A stretch of DNA of 64,000 bases, taken from NCBI RefSeq assembly GCF_026627505.1, contig NZ_JAPNLK010000007.1, forward strand, positions 1 to 64,000, given 5' to 3'. The notes under the pieces were generated by a model that was not told the origin of the DNA, searched no databases, and saw only the letters and a program-made list of their open reading frames with translations. Made by a program: the position numbers and the translations under genes. This DNA is from Streptomyces sp. H27-H5. GTDB taxonomy: Bacteria > Actinomycetota > Actinomycetes > Streptomycetales > Streptomycetaceae. Shown here in pieces: positions 7,862-15,489 of this stretch (within the stretch, counting starts at the first letter, position 1; each line of letters starts with the position of its first letter).

Positions 7862-9597
7862 CGGGCCTCGTCCTCCGGGGCATCGGCACCAGCGTCGGTA
7901 CCGGCGGAGTGGTTGTCGGTGGCTTCCAGGTGCCCGGAGGCGGCGCCCGTCATGGCGGTGCCGAGTTCCTCGGGGGTGACGGTCGCGGGGTCCGCGTCCG
8001 CGACCAGGCGGCCGCGGTAGATCACGCGCAGGGTGTCGGACAGGCCGATCAGCTCGTCCAGGTCCGCGGAGATCAGGAGTACGGCCAGTCCCTCGCGGCG
8101 GGCCTCGCGGATGGCGTCCCAGATCTGCGCCTGCGCGCCGACGTCCACACCGCGGGTGGGGTGGGCGGCGATGAGGAACTTCGGGTTGTGGCTCATCTCG
8201 CGGCCGACGATCAGCTTCTGCTGGTTGCCGCCGGAGAGCGAGGCCGCGGTCACCTCGATGCCGGGCGTGCGGACGTCGTACTCGCGCACGATCCGCTCGG
8301 TGTCCTTGCGGGCGGCCTTCGGGTCGAGGATGCCGCGCTTGGAGTTCGGCGACTCGGTGACGTGACCCAGGATGCGGTTCTCCCACAGCGGGGACTCCAG
8401 CAGCAGGCCGTGCCGGTGGCGGTCCTCGGGGATGTACCCGATGCCGCCCTCGCGGCGCTTGCGGACCGACGCCTTGGTGATCTCGGTGCCGTCGAGGGTG
8501 ATGACGCCGGCGTCCGGGGTGGTCATGCCCATCAGGGCTTCGATCAACTCGGTCTGGCCGTTGCCCTCGACGCCCGCGATGCCGAGGACCTCGCCCTTGT
8601 GGATCGTGAAGGCGATGTCGTCCAGGAGCAGGCGGCCGACGCCGGTCAACTCGTGGACGAAGGCGTCGGGCAGGCCCGGCGTGCGCGCGGTGTCCTCGGT
8701 GTTGACGGGGGGAAGACCACCCTCGGCGACGGTCAGACCCGCCACCTTCAGCATCGGGACGTCCGTCACGGTCGACTCGCGGGTCTCCGGGGAAGGGAGT
8801 TCGGAGCCGACCATCAGCTCGGCGAGCTGCTTGGTGGTGGTGTTGCGCGGGTCGGCGGTGCCGACCGTGGTGCCGCGACGGATGACGGTGATGTCGTCCG
8901 CGACCTTCAGGACCTCGCCCAGCTTGTGCGAGATGAAGATGACGGTCAGGCCTTCGGCCTTGAGCTCGCGCAGGTTGTCGAAGAGCGCGTCCACCTCCTG
9001 CGGCACGAGCACGGCGGTCGGCTCGTCGAGGATGAGGATCTTCGCGCCGCGGTAGAGGACCTTGAGGATCTCCACGCGCTGGCGGTCGGCGACTCCGAGG
9101 TCCTCGACCAGGGCGTCGGGGCGCACGCCGAGGCCGTACGCGTCCGAGATCTCCTTGATCTTCTTGCGGGCCTTGGCGCCGATGCCGTAGAGCTTCTCGC
9201 CGCCGAGAACCACGTTCTCCAGGACGGTGAGGTTGTCGGCCAGCATGAAGTGCTGGTGCACCATGCCGATGCCGCGGGCGATGGCGTCGCCGGGGCTGGA
9301 GAAGGTGACCTGCTCCCCGTCGATGGCGATGGTGCCCTCGTCCGGCTTCTGCATGCCGTAGAGGATCTTCATCAGGGTCGACTTGCCGGCGCCGTTCTCA
9401 CCGACGAGGGCGTGGACCGTGCCCTTGCGGACGGTGATCGCGATGTCCTTGTTGGCGACGACGCCGGGGAAACGCTTGGTGATGCCGTGCAGTTCTACGG
9501 CGAGAGGGGGGCTGGACGCGTTGATGACGCACTCTCCTTGGCGCGGAAGGAGCTGGAGGCAGGAGGACAGGGCGGGGAGAGAAGGTATCGCGTCCAC
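7858..9597 (-). CDS. Nucleoside ABC transporter ATP-binding protein, duplicated ABC domains
   Basis: Two ABC cassettes in one chain, as in YufO/RbsA-type importers. The first has Walker A GENGAGKSTLMKIL and Walker B ILILDEPTAVLVPQE. The second has a degenerate Walker A (VEGNGQTELIEAL), LSGGNQQK, and AAHPTRGVD in place of Walker B. The N-terminus is uncertain. GTG 9597 is the nearest standard start but lies only 8 bases from operator copy B and has no Shine-Dalgarno sequence. A clear AAGGAG at 9534-9539 instead points to an in-frame ATC at 9525, just before NASSPPLAVELHGITKRF. The protein is then about 555 rather than 579 residues. Confidence 0.93.
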   Translation of the reverse strand: MDAIPSLPALSSCLQLLPRQGECVINASSPPLAVELHGITKRFPGVVANKDIAITVRKGTVHALVGENGAGKSTLMKILYGMQKPDEGTIAIDGEQVTFSSPGDAIARGIGMVHQHFMLADNLTVLENVVLGGEKLYGIGAKARKKIKEISDAYGLGVRPDALVEDLGVADRQRVEILKVLYRGAKILILDEPTAVLVPQEVDALFDNLRELKAEGLTVIFISHKLGEVLKVADDITVIRRGTTVGTADPRNTTTKQLAELMVGSELPSPETRESTVTDVPMLKVAGLTVAEGGLPPVNTEDTARTPGLPDAFVHELTGVGRLLLDDIAFTIHKGEVLGIAGVEGNGQTELIEALMGMTTPDAGVITLDGTEITKASVRKRREGGIGYIPEDRHRHGLLLESPLWENRILGHVTESPNSKRGILDPKAARKDTERIVREYDVRTPGIEVTAASLSGGNQQKLIVGREMSHNPKFLIAAHPTRGVDVGAQAQIWDAIREARREGLAVLLISADLDELIGLSDTLRVIYRGRLVADADPATVTPEELGTAMTGAASGHLEATDNHSAGTDAGADAPEDEAR

Positions 9598-9604
9598 GAT
9601 GCCT

Positions 9605-9616
9605 CTACGCGCGTAG
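9605..9616. promoter_or_regulatory. Shared nucleoside-regulon operator, copy B (ABC ATPase)
   Basis: CTACGCGCGTAG is a perfect 12-base palindrome in the gap between the BMP gene and the ATPase gene. It suggests an internal, separately controlled promoter for ATPase-permease-permease-cdd. Confidence 0.7.
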
Positions 9617-9673
9617 CACTGTCGAAAGTGAAAACTTGCGGCCAACTGACCACAAGGAACACCGAACACGGCT

Positions 9674-9712
9674 CGGGGCCCGGGAGCGATAGAGACCGCT
9701 TCCCGGACCCCG
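9674..9712 (-). terminator. Terminator/attenuator after the BMP gene
   Basis: A long GC stem with one bulge (CGGGGCCCGGGAGCG against CGCTTCCCGGACCCCG) lies 29 bases past the BMP stop. Partial termination here would make more binding protein than transporter, as is common for ABC importers. Confidence 0.65.
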
Positions 9713-9740
9713 GAGACCATTACCGCATGTCGGACGGCCC

Positions 9741-10808
9741 TTACGGGGCGGTCTTGACGGTGATCTTCTTGGCGATGATGTCGGCCTTGGCCTTCTCCAC
9801 CGCGGCGATGACTTCAGCCATCTTCTTGTACTCGGGGTTGGAGTCGGCCAGGCCGACGCCGTCCTTGTCCAGGCCGTAACGGATCTCGCCGTTCTCCGGC
9901 TTGCCGTCCTTGACCGACTTGATCAGGTTGTAGACCGAGTCGGAGACGTCCTTGGTGACCGAGGTCAGGATGCGGTCCTTGTACTTCGACAGACCGGCCT
10001 GGTTGTACTGGTCGGAGTCGACGCCGATGGCCCACTTGCCCTTGGCCGAGGCGGCCTCGATGGCACCGGAGCCCGCGAGACCGGCGGCGGCGTAGACCAC
10101 GTCGGCGCCGCCCGCGTCGATCTGGCCGTTGGCGGCGGCCTTGCCCAGGTCGGGCTTGGAGAAGCCACCGAAGTCCGGGGGCTGCGTCAGGTAGGCCGAC
10201 AGCACCTTGGCGTTCGGGTTGGTGTCCTTGACGCCCTGGGTGAAGCCCGCCTCGAACTTCTTGATCAGCGGAACCTCGACACCGCCGATGAAGCCGACCG
10301 TGCCGGTCTTCGAGACCTTGGCGGCGGCGACGCCGGCCAGGTAGGAACCCTGCTCCTCGTTGAAGACCAGGTTGGCGATGTTCTTGCCGGTCACCGAGGT
10401 GTCGTCGATGATGCCGAACGTGGTGTTCGGGAACTTCGGCGCGACCTTCTTGATGGCCGGGGCATAGGCGAAACCGACGCCGATGACCGGGTTGTTGCCC
10501 TTGCGGGCCAGCTCGGTGAGGCGCTGGACCTTGTCGGCCTCGCCCTCGCCGTCCGTGGGCTCCGCCTCGGCGGTGGTGATCTTCAGCTCCGACTTGGCCT
10601 TCTCGAGACCCGCGAAGGCGGCGTCGTTGAACGACTGGTCGCCGCGGCCACCGATGTCGTACGCGATGGCGGCGCCGGCGGCGGCCTTCGTCTCCGAGGA
10701 GGAGGACGAGGGGCTGTCAGACGACTTCTTACCGCCACAGGCGGTGGCCGAGAGGGCCAGCGCGGCGGACGCGAGGCCCACGGTGGCGATCCTGGTGATC
10801 CGGCGCAA
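9741..10808 (-). CDS. BMP-family nucleoside-binding lipoprotein
   Basis: 355 residues. The signal peptide ends in a lipobox (LSATAC, Cys 24), followed by a Ser-rich linker. The PnrA/BMP fold is indicated by YDIGGRGDQSFNDAAFAG, the family's nucleoside-binding N-terminal signature, and by GVDSDQYNQ near the C-terminus. The protein is membrane-anchored outside the cell, where it captures nucleosides for the ABC permeases encoded downstream. It is the first gene of the locus, with operator copy C 62 bases upstream of the start. Confidence 0.95.
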   Translation of the reverse strand: MRRITRIATVGLASAALALSATACGGKKSSDSPSSSSSETKAAAGAAIAYDIGGRGDQSFNDAAFAGLEKAKSELKITTAEAEPTDGEGEADKVQRLTELARKGNNPVIGVGFAYAPAIKKVAPKFPNTTFGIIDDTSVTGKNIANLVFNEEQGSYLAGVAAAKVSKTGTVGFIGGVEVPLIKKFEAGFTQGVKDTNPNAKVLSAYLTQPPDFGGFSKPDLGKAAANGQIDAGGADVVYAAAGLAGSGAIEAASAKGKWAIGVDSDQYNQAGLSKYKDRILTSVTKDVSDSVYNLIKSVKDGKPENGEIRYGLDKDGVGLADSNPEYKKMAEVIAAVEKAKADIIAKKITVKTAP

Positions 10809-10869
10809 GGGGAGGCTCCTTCAAAACCTGACCGAAGCGCCACGACCGGCGCTGGTTTCGCGGCGATCG

Positions 10870-10881
10870 TAACGCGCGTAG
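10870..10881. promoter_or_regulatory. Shared nucleoside-regulon operator, copy C (BMP gene)
   Basis: TAACGCGCGTAG differs by one base from the perfect palindrome of copy B and lies 62 bases before the BMP start. The rest of 10882-10959 shows no gene. Confidence 0.62.
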
Positions 10882-10959
10882 ATGTCAGTTAAAGGCCCGT
10901 TCATGAGTCGTTATCGGATCGTCGCGAACCGGACAGTGACCGATCGGTGACTCCTCTTG

Positions 10960-10990
10960 TGTCCAGCCCTTGCGTACCAAGGGCTGGACA
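10960..10990 (-). terminator. Terminator of the amidohydrolase gene
   Basis: A perfect 13-base-pair stem (TGTCCAGCCCTTG with its complement) and a 5-base loop lie 63 bases past the amidohydrolase stop. Confidence 0.8.
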
Positions 10991-11053
10991 CGTATACCGA
11001 CCGGCCACCGGATGATGTAGGGACGCCGTGAGGTCGGCGTCGAGCGGGCGGTG

Positions 11054-12322
11054 TTATCCGGCCGATCGCCCCCGGTGGGCGTCGAATCGGGCCTCGACTC
11101 GCCCGTCGAGCAGGGCCGCGGCGGTGAAGAACTCCACGCCGACCCCGATCGCGGACTCGTCGACGTCGAAGTCGCCCCGGTGCAGGTCCTTCTTGGTCGT
11201 GTCCCCGGGCTTGCGGACGCCCAGGCGGGCCATGGCGCCGGGGACGTCCTCCAGGTACCAGGAGAAGTCCTCCCCGCCCAGGCTCTGCTCGGTGTCCTCG
11301 ATCGACTCCGCGCCGAGCCGGGCCGCCATGGACTCGCGGAGCAGTTCGGTGACCACCGGGTCGTTGACCACCGGCGGGACGCCCCGGACGTAGGTGATCT
11401 CCGACTTGGCCCCGTGCAGGGTCGCGATCTCGTCGATGGCGGCGTGGATCTGGTCGGGGGCCTCGTGCCAGGCGTTGATGTCCAGGCAGCGAACCGTCCC
11501 CGACAGTTCCGCGTGCATCGGGATGACGTTGCAGGCGTGCCCGGACTCGATCCGGCCCCAGGTGACCGACATGCCCGACCGGGCGTCCAGCCGGCGGGCC
11601 AGCACGGCCGGGACGTCCACGGCGACCCGCGCGGCGGCCGTCACCAGGTCGGTGGTCAGGTGCGGGCGGGCGGTGTGGCCGCCGGGGCCGGCCAGGGTGA
11701 CCTCCAGGCGGTCACAGGCCGAGGTGATCGGGCCGGCCCGCAGTCCGATCCGCCCCGAGTCCACCCGGGGGTCGCAGTGCACCGCGATGATCTTGCCGAC
11801 GCCGTCGAGCACCCCGGATTCGATGGCGTCGCTGGCCCCGCCGGGCAGGACCTCCTCGGCGGGCTGGAAGAGCAGGCGCACGGGGTTCGGGAGCAGGCCC
11901 TGCCGGTCGAGTTCGGCGAGCACCAGGCCGGCGCCGAGCACGACCGAGGTGTGGACGTCGTGTCCGCAGGCGTGCGCGCGGTCCGGGATGGTGGACCGGT
12001 ACTCGACGTGCACCTTGGCGTCCGGGATGGGCAGGGCGTCGATGTCCGCGCGCAGGGCCAGCATCGGCCGGCCGCCGTCCCGCGTCCCCACGTCACAGAT
12101 GAGGCCGGTGCCGGACTTCAGCACCCGTGGTCGCAGGCCGGCCTGTTCCAGCCGGGCCTTGATCGCCGCCGTGGTGCGGACCTCCTGGTGTCCCAACTCG
12201 GGATGCATGTGCAAGTCCCGGCGGAAGGCGATCAGTTCGGCACGCAGGTGGTCCGGAAGCTTGCCGGGCAGCTCGGGCTGGTCGGGCTTGCCGGGCAGGG
12301 CGGTCTGGGACTCGCGGGACAT
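11054..12322 (-). CDS. M20-family amidohydrolase/metallopeptidase
   Basis: 422 residues from ATG 12322, which has GGGTGA 8 bases upstream; a GTG at 12334 lacks such a site. Metal-binding signatures of the M20D (hippurate hydrolase/IAA-amino-acid hydrolase) group are visible: RRDLHMHPELGHQE near residue 35, LRADIDALPI, HACGHDVHT, and FQPAEEVLPGGA carrying the catalytic Glu. It hydrolyses an amide bond of an N-acyl amino acid or related substrate; which one is not determinable. It is cytoplasmic, with no signal peptide, and flanked by its own terminator. Confidence 0.9.
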   Translation of the reverse strand: MSRESQTALPGKPDQPELPGKLPDHLRAELIAFRRDLHMHPELGHQEVRTTAAIKARLEQAGLRPRVLKSGTGLICDVGTRDGGRPMLALRADIDALPIPDAKVHVEYRSTIPDRAHACGHDVHTSVVLGAGLVLAELDRQGLLPNPVRLLFQPAEEVLPGGASDAIESGVLDGVGKIIAVHCDPRVDSGRIGLRAGPITSACDRLEVTLAGPGGHTARPHLTTDLVTAAARVAVDVPAVLARRLDARSGMSVTWGRIESGHACNVIPMHAELSGTVRCLDINAWHEAPDQIHAAIDEIATLHGAKSEITYVRGVPPVVNDPVVTELLRESMAARLGAESIEDTEQSLGGEDFSWYLEDVPGAMARLGVRKPGDTTKKDLHRGDFDVDESAIGVGVEFFTAAALLDGRVEARFDAHRGRSAG

Positions 12323-12459
12323 CAACTGGTTCACCCGTTTAAGGGTAGGCCCACCGACGGGCCAACTGGCTGGAGATCACAAAAAGTTCATGCCGTTAGG
12401 GGAAAGAAACCCGACCTCTGGACGCATGACCGTATGCGTGCGCGGGTAAACTCGCGCGC

Positions 12460-13668
12460 TCATCCGGCCGCCGGAGCGGTCTGAGCGGGGAGTCTGCGCA
12501 CATCACGGGCGGTGTCGGTGACCCCGGCGAGGAAGCCGCGGGCCCGCGGCGAGGCGCCGGCGGTGAGCCAGTCGGGATCGACCTCGCACACGGCCACGGT
12601 GACGCCGGTGCCGATCAGGGCGTACGGCAGCGTGTGGACGACCGTGGACGGAAAGCTGACGATGGTGCGGCCCACCGGCCCCCGCCGGGCGATCAGCTCC
12701 AGCGGCAGGTCCGGGCGCACGATCTCCAGCCCGGTCGCCTCGCTCAGCTCGCGCAGCTTCTCCGGGGACTCGCGGCGGTGCGCGAAGTAGCGGGTCGCGC
12801 CGTGTTCCCTGGTCAGGGCCAGGACTGCGGCCCGGTAGCGGGCCGGATCCACCACGCCCGTCTCCACGAGCGAGGTGCCGACCAGGTCCGTTCCCCTGGT
12901 CAGGCGGGGCGGGCCGAAACGGGCCCGGGTCCAGGCGAAGTCGTTGAGCCGTACCTCCATCCCGGGCAGCGGGGTGACCGGCATCGAGGTGAACACCTCC
13001 ACCCGGCGACGGTCGCCGCCCGGGGTCAGCCTGCGACGCGCGGTCCCCGACACCGGGGCGTACGCCAGCTCGCGCACCCGGGCCCCGGCGCCGGACCCCG
13101 TGCGGTGCCAGCGGCGCAGCCGCTCCCCGCGCCCGAGCTGCGCGACGAACTCCATGGTGGCGGTGCCGTCGTCGACGACCACCAGTTCGGCGGCCCGCGC
13201 CGGGGCCAGCAGGAGCTGGACGAAGCGGGAGAAGGGGTCGCCGACCACGATCCGCTCGGCCCTGCGGACGTCGGCGGCGAGCGCGGCCAGCGCCTTGAAC
13301 GGGGCGCCGGCGCCCCCGCGCGCCTCCTGCCAATGGACGGTGTACCCCTCGTCGCGGGCGAGCCCGGCGACCCGGCGGAGCTGCCCCCGGGACATCGGGT
13401 CGGTGGGCGGGAGGACCACGATCGTCGGCGCCTGCGGGCCCGACGCACCGGAGCCGGGCAGGGTGCTGGGCCCGCCGGCGCGGCCGGCGGATCGCCCCGG
13501 CTGGCTCGGGACGCCGTCCAGCAGCCGGCCGCCGGCCGGGCGGGCGGTCCCGTCGTCGGCGCGGGCGGTTCCGTCGTCGGCGCGGCGCGCGTGGGCCCAC
13601 TCCAGCACGTTCAGCAGCTGGACCGGGCTCTCCACGAAGGCCAGGGTGGATGCGGAAGGGATCACCAC
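12460..13668 (-). CDS. Polysialyltransferase-family-like protein of the nonulosonic acid cluster
   Basis: 402 residues from GTG 13668 with GAGGAG just upstream. The opening FVESPVQLLNVLEWA is typical of bacterial polysialyltransferase and related capsule proteins (GT52/PF07388-like). A conserved distal section follows (YFAHRRESPEKLRELSEATG, then SFPSTVVHTLPYALIGTG), the usual nucleotide-sugar-binding half. Residues about 30-75 are a low-complexity insertion with a repeated ADDGTAR. It is encoded downstream of neuB on the same strand. Transfer of a CMP-activated nonulosonic acid to a cell-wall polymer is inferred from family and context. Confidence 0.7.
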   Translation of the reverse strand: MVIPSASTLAFVESPVQLLNVLEWAHARRADDGTARADDGTARPAGGRLLDGVPSQPGRSAGRAGGPSTLPGSGASGPQAPTIVVLPPTDPMSRGQLRRVAGLARDEGYTVHWQEARGGAGAPFKALAALAADVRRAERIVVGDPFSRFVQLLLAPARAAELVVVDDGTATMEFVAQLGRGERLRRWHRTGSGAGARVRELAYAPVSGTARRRLTPGGDRRRVEVFTSMPVTPLPGMEVRLNDFAWTRARFGPPRLTRGTDLVGTSLVETGVVDPARYRAAVLALTREHGATRYFAHRRESPEKLRELSEATGLEIVRPDLPLELIARRGPVGRTIVSFPSTVVHTLPYALIGTGVTVAVCEVDPDWLTAGASPRARGFLAGVTDTARDVRRLPAQTAPAAG

Positions 13669-13740
13669 GTTCTCCTCGTCAGGTGCGGGGGTACCGCGCG
13701 CGCCGGGACCGCGGGCCGCGCCGGGGGCGGAGCGGAGCGG

Positions 13741-14649
13741 TCAGACCGCCGTGAGGTCGCCCTGGAAGCGGCGGAGCTTCTTCATGGGGGCCAGCTCGGA
13801 CTCGTAGACGCGCTTGACGCCGTCGCCGAGGGCGGTCTCGATGGTGCGGATGTCGCGGACCAGGCGGGTCAGGCCGCCCGGCTCGACGGAGGCGGCCTGG
13901 TCGGAGCCCCACATCGCCCGGTCGAGGGTGATGTGGCGCTCGACGAAGGTGGCGCCGAGGGCGACGGCGGCCAAGGTGGTCTGGAGGCCGGTCTCGTGGC
14001 CGGAGTAGCCGATGGGCACGTTGGGGTACTCCTCCCGAAGGGTGTTGATCACCTTCAGGTTGAGCTCCTCGGCCTTGGCCGGGTAGGTCGAAGTGGCGTG
14101 GCAGAGAAGGATGTTGTCGCTGCCGAGCACCTCGACGGCGTGCCGGATCTGCTTGGGGGTGGACATGCCGGTGGACAGGACGACGGTGCGTCCGGTGGCG
14201 CGCAGCGCGCGCAGCAGTTCGTCGTCGGTGAGGGAGGCGGAGGCCACCTTGTGGGCGGGGACGTCGAACTTCTCCAGGAAGGCGACGGCCTCGGTGTCCC
14301 ACGGTGAGGCGAACCAGTCGATGCCGCGCTGGGCGCAGTGCTCGTCTATGGCCAGGTAGTCGGCCTCGTCGAACTCGACGCGGTGGCGGTAGTCGATGTA
14401 GGTCATCCGACCCCAGGGGGTGTCGCGTTCGATGTCCCACTGGTCGCGCGGGGTGCAGATCTCCGGGGTGCGCTTCTGGAACTTGACGGCGTCGCAGCCG
14501 GCTTCGGCGGCGGCGTCGATGAGCGCGAAGGCGTTGCCGAGGTCGCCGTTGTGGTTGATGCCGATCTCGCCGACGACGTAGACGGGGTGACCGGGGCCGG
14601 CGGTGCGCGAACCGAAGCTGCGGAGGCGGGAGTTGGCGGTGGCGCTCAT
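13741..14649 (-). CDS. Possible independently initiated NeuB-like synthase
   Basis: Same frame as the fusion, starting at ATG 14649 (MSATANSRLRSFGSRTAG), 302 residues, the normal length of NeuB without its antifreeze-like tail. GAAGGA lies 11 bases upstream. If this start is used, the cytidylyltransferase and synthase are made both fused and separately. In another frame a TGA overlaps this ATG, which is the arrangement expected if the ancestor had two genes and a small indel joined them. Confidence 0.5.
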   Translation of the reverse strand: MSATANSRLRSFGSRTAGPGHPVYVVGEIGINHNGDLGNAFALIDAAAEAGCDAVKFQKRTPEICTPRDQWDIERDTPWGRMTYIDYRHRVEFDEADYLAIDEHCAQRGIDWFASPWDTEAVAFLEKFDVPAHKVASASLTDDELLRALRATGRTVVLSTGMSTPKQIRHAVEVLGSDNILLCHATSTYPAKAEELNLKVINTLREEYPNVPIGYSGHETGLQTTLAAVALGATFVERHITLDRAMWGSDQAASVEPGGLTRLVRDIRTIETALGDGVKRVYESELAPMKKLRRFQGDLTAV

Positions 14650-15489
14650 GTCAGGTGACGTCCTTCGAACGGTGCGTACGGGTACGGGGCTCGGGTCGGG
14701 GCGTACGAGGGGCTGTGGTTCGGGGTGGGGTTCGGGTTCGGCTCCGGGGCGGGCATCGGCTCCGGGTTCGAACAGCGGGGCGACGAGACGGGCCCGGGCC
14801 AGGTCGTGCGGGTCGTCGATCTCCAGCACCCGCGCCGGGTCGGTGGCGACGGGCAGGGTGCGGCCGAAGAAGCGGTGCCGGGCGGCACGGAACCCGGCGG
14901 CGGCCATCGCGTAGGCGGCGCCGGTCTCCAGGAGGTCCTGGGGGCGGTCCTGGCGGCGGGGCCGGTGGGTCGTCTCGTGGTTGACCCCGAGGCCGGTGCC
15001 GTCGGCGTCGGCCCGCCAGAGGAAGCCGTGGAAGGGGGCCACGGTCAGGGCGGAGTCGGCGGCGCCCGAGGCGACGGCGGCGGCCACGGACTCGACGTCG
15101 GAGGGGGTGAGGAAGGGGCTCGTGCACTGGACCAGGAGGACCACGTCGACGGTGACGGAGTGGAGTTCCTCGAACGAGTCCAGCGCGTGCAACAGGGCGG
15201 CCTCGCTGCTCGCGGTGTCCCCGGAGAGCGCGGCGGGGCGGCGCACGGCGTGGGCCCCGGCGGACCGGGCCGCCCGTGCGATGGCCTCCGAGTCGGTGGA
15301 GACGACCACGTCGGTGACGGTCGGCGCGGCCAGGCAGGCGCGTACGGCCCGCGCCACGAGGGGGGTCCCGCCGACCTGGGCGAGGTTCTTGCCGGGGACG
15401 CCCTTGGAGCCGCCGCGGGCGGGGATCACCGCGAGCACCCGGGCCCCGGGGTCTGCGGCGCGGGGCCGGGGCGCCCGGCGGGCGCTCAC
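13741..15489 (-). CDS. CMP-nonulosonic acid synthetase / NeuB synthase in-frame fusion
   Basis: One uninterrupted frame of 582 residues from GTG 15489, which overlaps the upstream stop by 4 bases (GTGA). Residues 1 to about 240 are an acylneuraminate cytidylyltransferase (VIPARGGSKGVPGKNL, then VVVSTDSEAIA and VVLLVQCTSPFLTPSDV). A Pro/Glu-rich linker follows (PEPHPEPQPLVRPDPSP). Residues 281-582 are N-acetylneuraminate/Kdn synthase (VGEIGINHNGDL, AVKFQKRTPE, FASPWD, HATSTYPA, GYSGHETG, VERHITLD). Together they would condense phosphoenolpyruvate with a hexose to make a nonulosonic acid and activate it with CTP. These are usually separate proteins. An internal ATG at 14649 could also yield NeuB alone. 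Confidence 0.85.
   Translation of the reverse strand: MSARRAPRPRAADPGARVLAVIPARGGSKGVPGKNLAQVGGTPLVARAVRACLAAPTVTDVVVSTDSEAIARAARSAGAHAVRRPAALSGDTASSEAALLHALDSFEELHSVTVDVVLLVQCTSPFLTPSDVESVAAAVASGAADSALTVAPFHGFLWRADADGTGLGVNHETTHRPRRQDRPQDLLETGAAYAMAAAGFRAARHRFFGRTLPVATDPARVLEIDDPHDLARARLVAPLFEPGADARPGAEPEPHPEPQPLVRPDPSPVPVRTVRRTSPDMSATANSRLRSFGSRTAGPGHPVYVVGEIGINHNGDLGNAFALIDAAAEAGCDAVKFQKRTPEICTPRDQWDIERDTPWGRMTYIDYRHRVEFDEADYLAIDEHCAQRGIDWFASPWDTEAVAFLEKFDVPAHKVASASLTDDELLRALRATGRTVVLSTGMSTPKQIRHAVEVLGSDNILLCHATSTYPAKAEELNLKVINTLREEYPNVPIGYSGHETGLQTTLAAVALGATFVERHITLDRAMWGSDQAASVEPGGLTRLVRDIRTIETALGDGVKRVYESELAPMKKLRRFQGDLTAV

Noticed and set aside
7909..9879. Long plus-strand frame opposite the ABC ATPase
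   Set aside because: Shadow of the ATPase gene, repetitive V/G/D/H composition, no domain.
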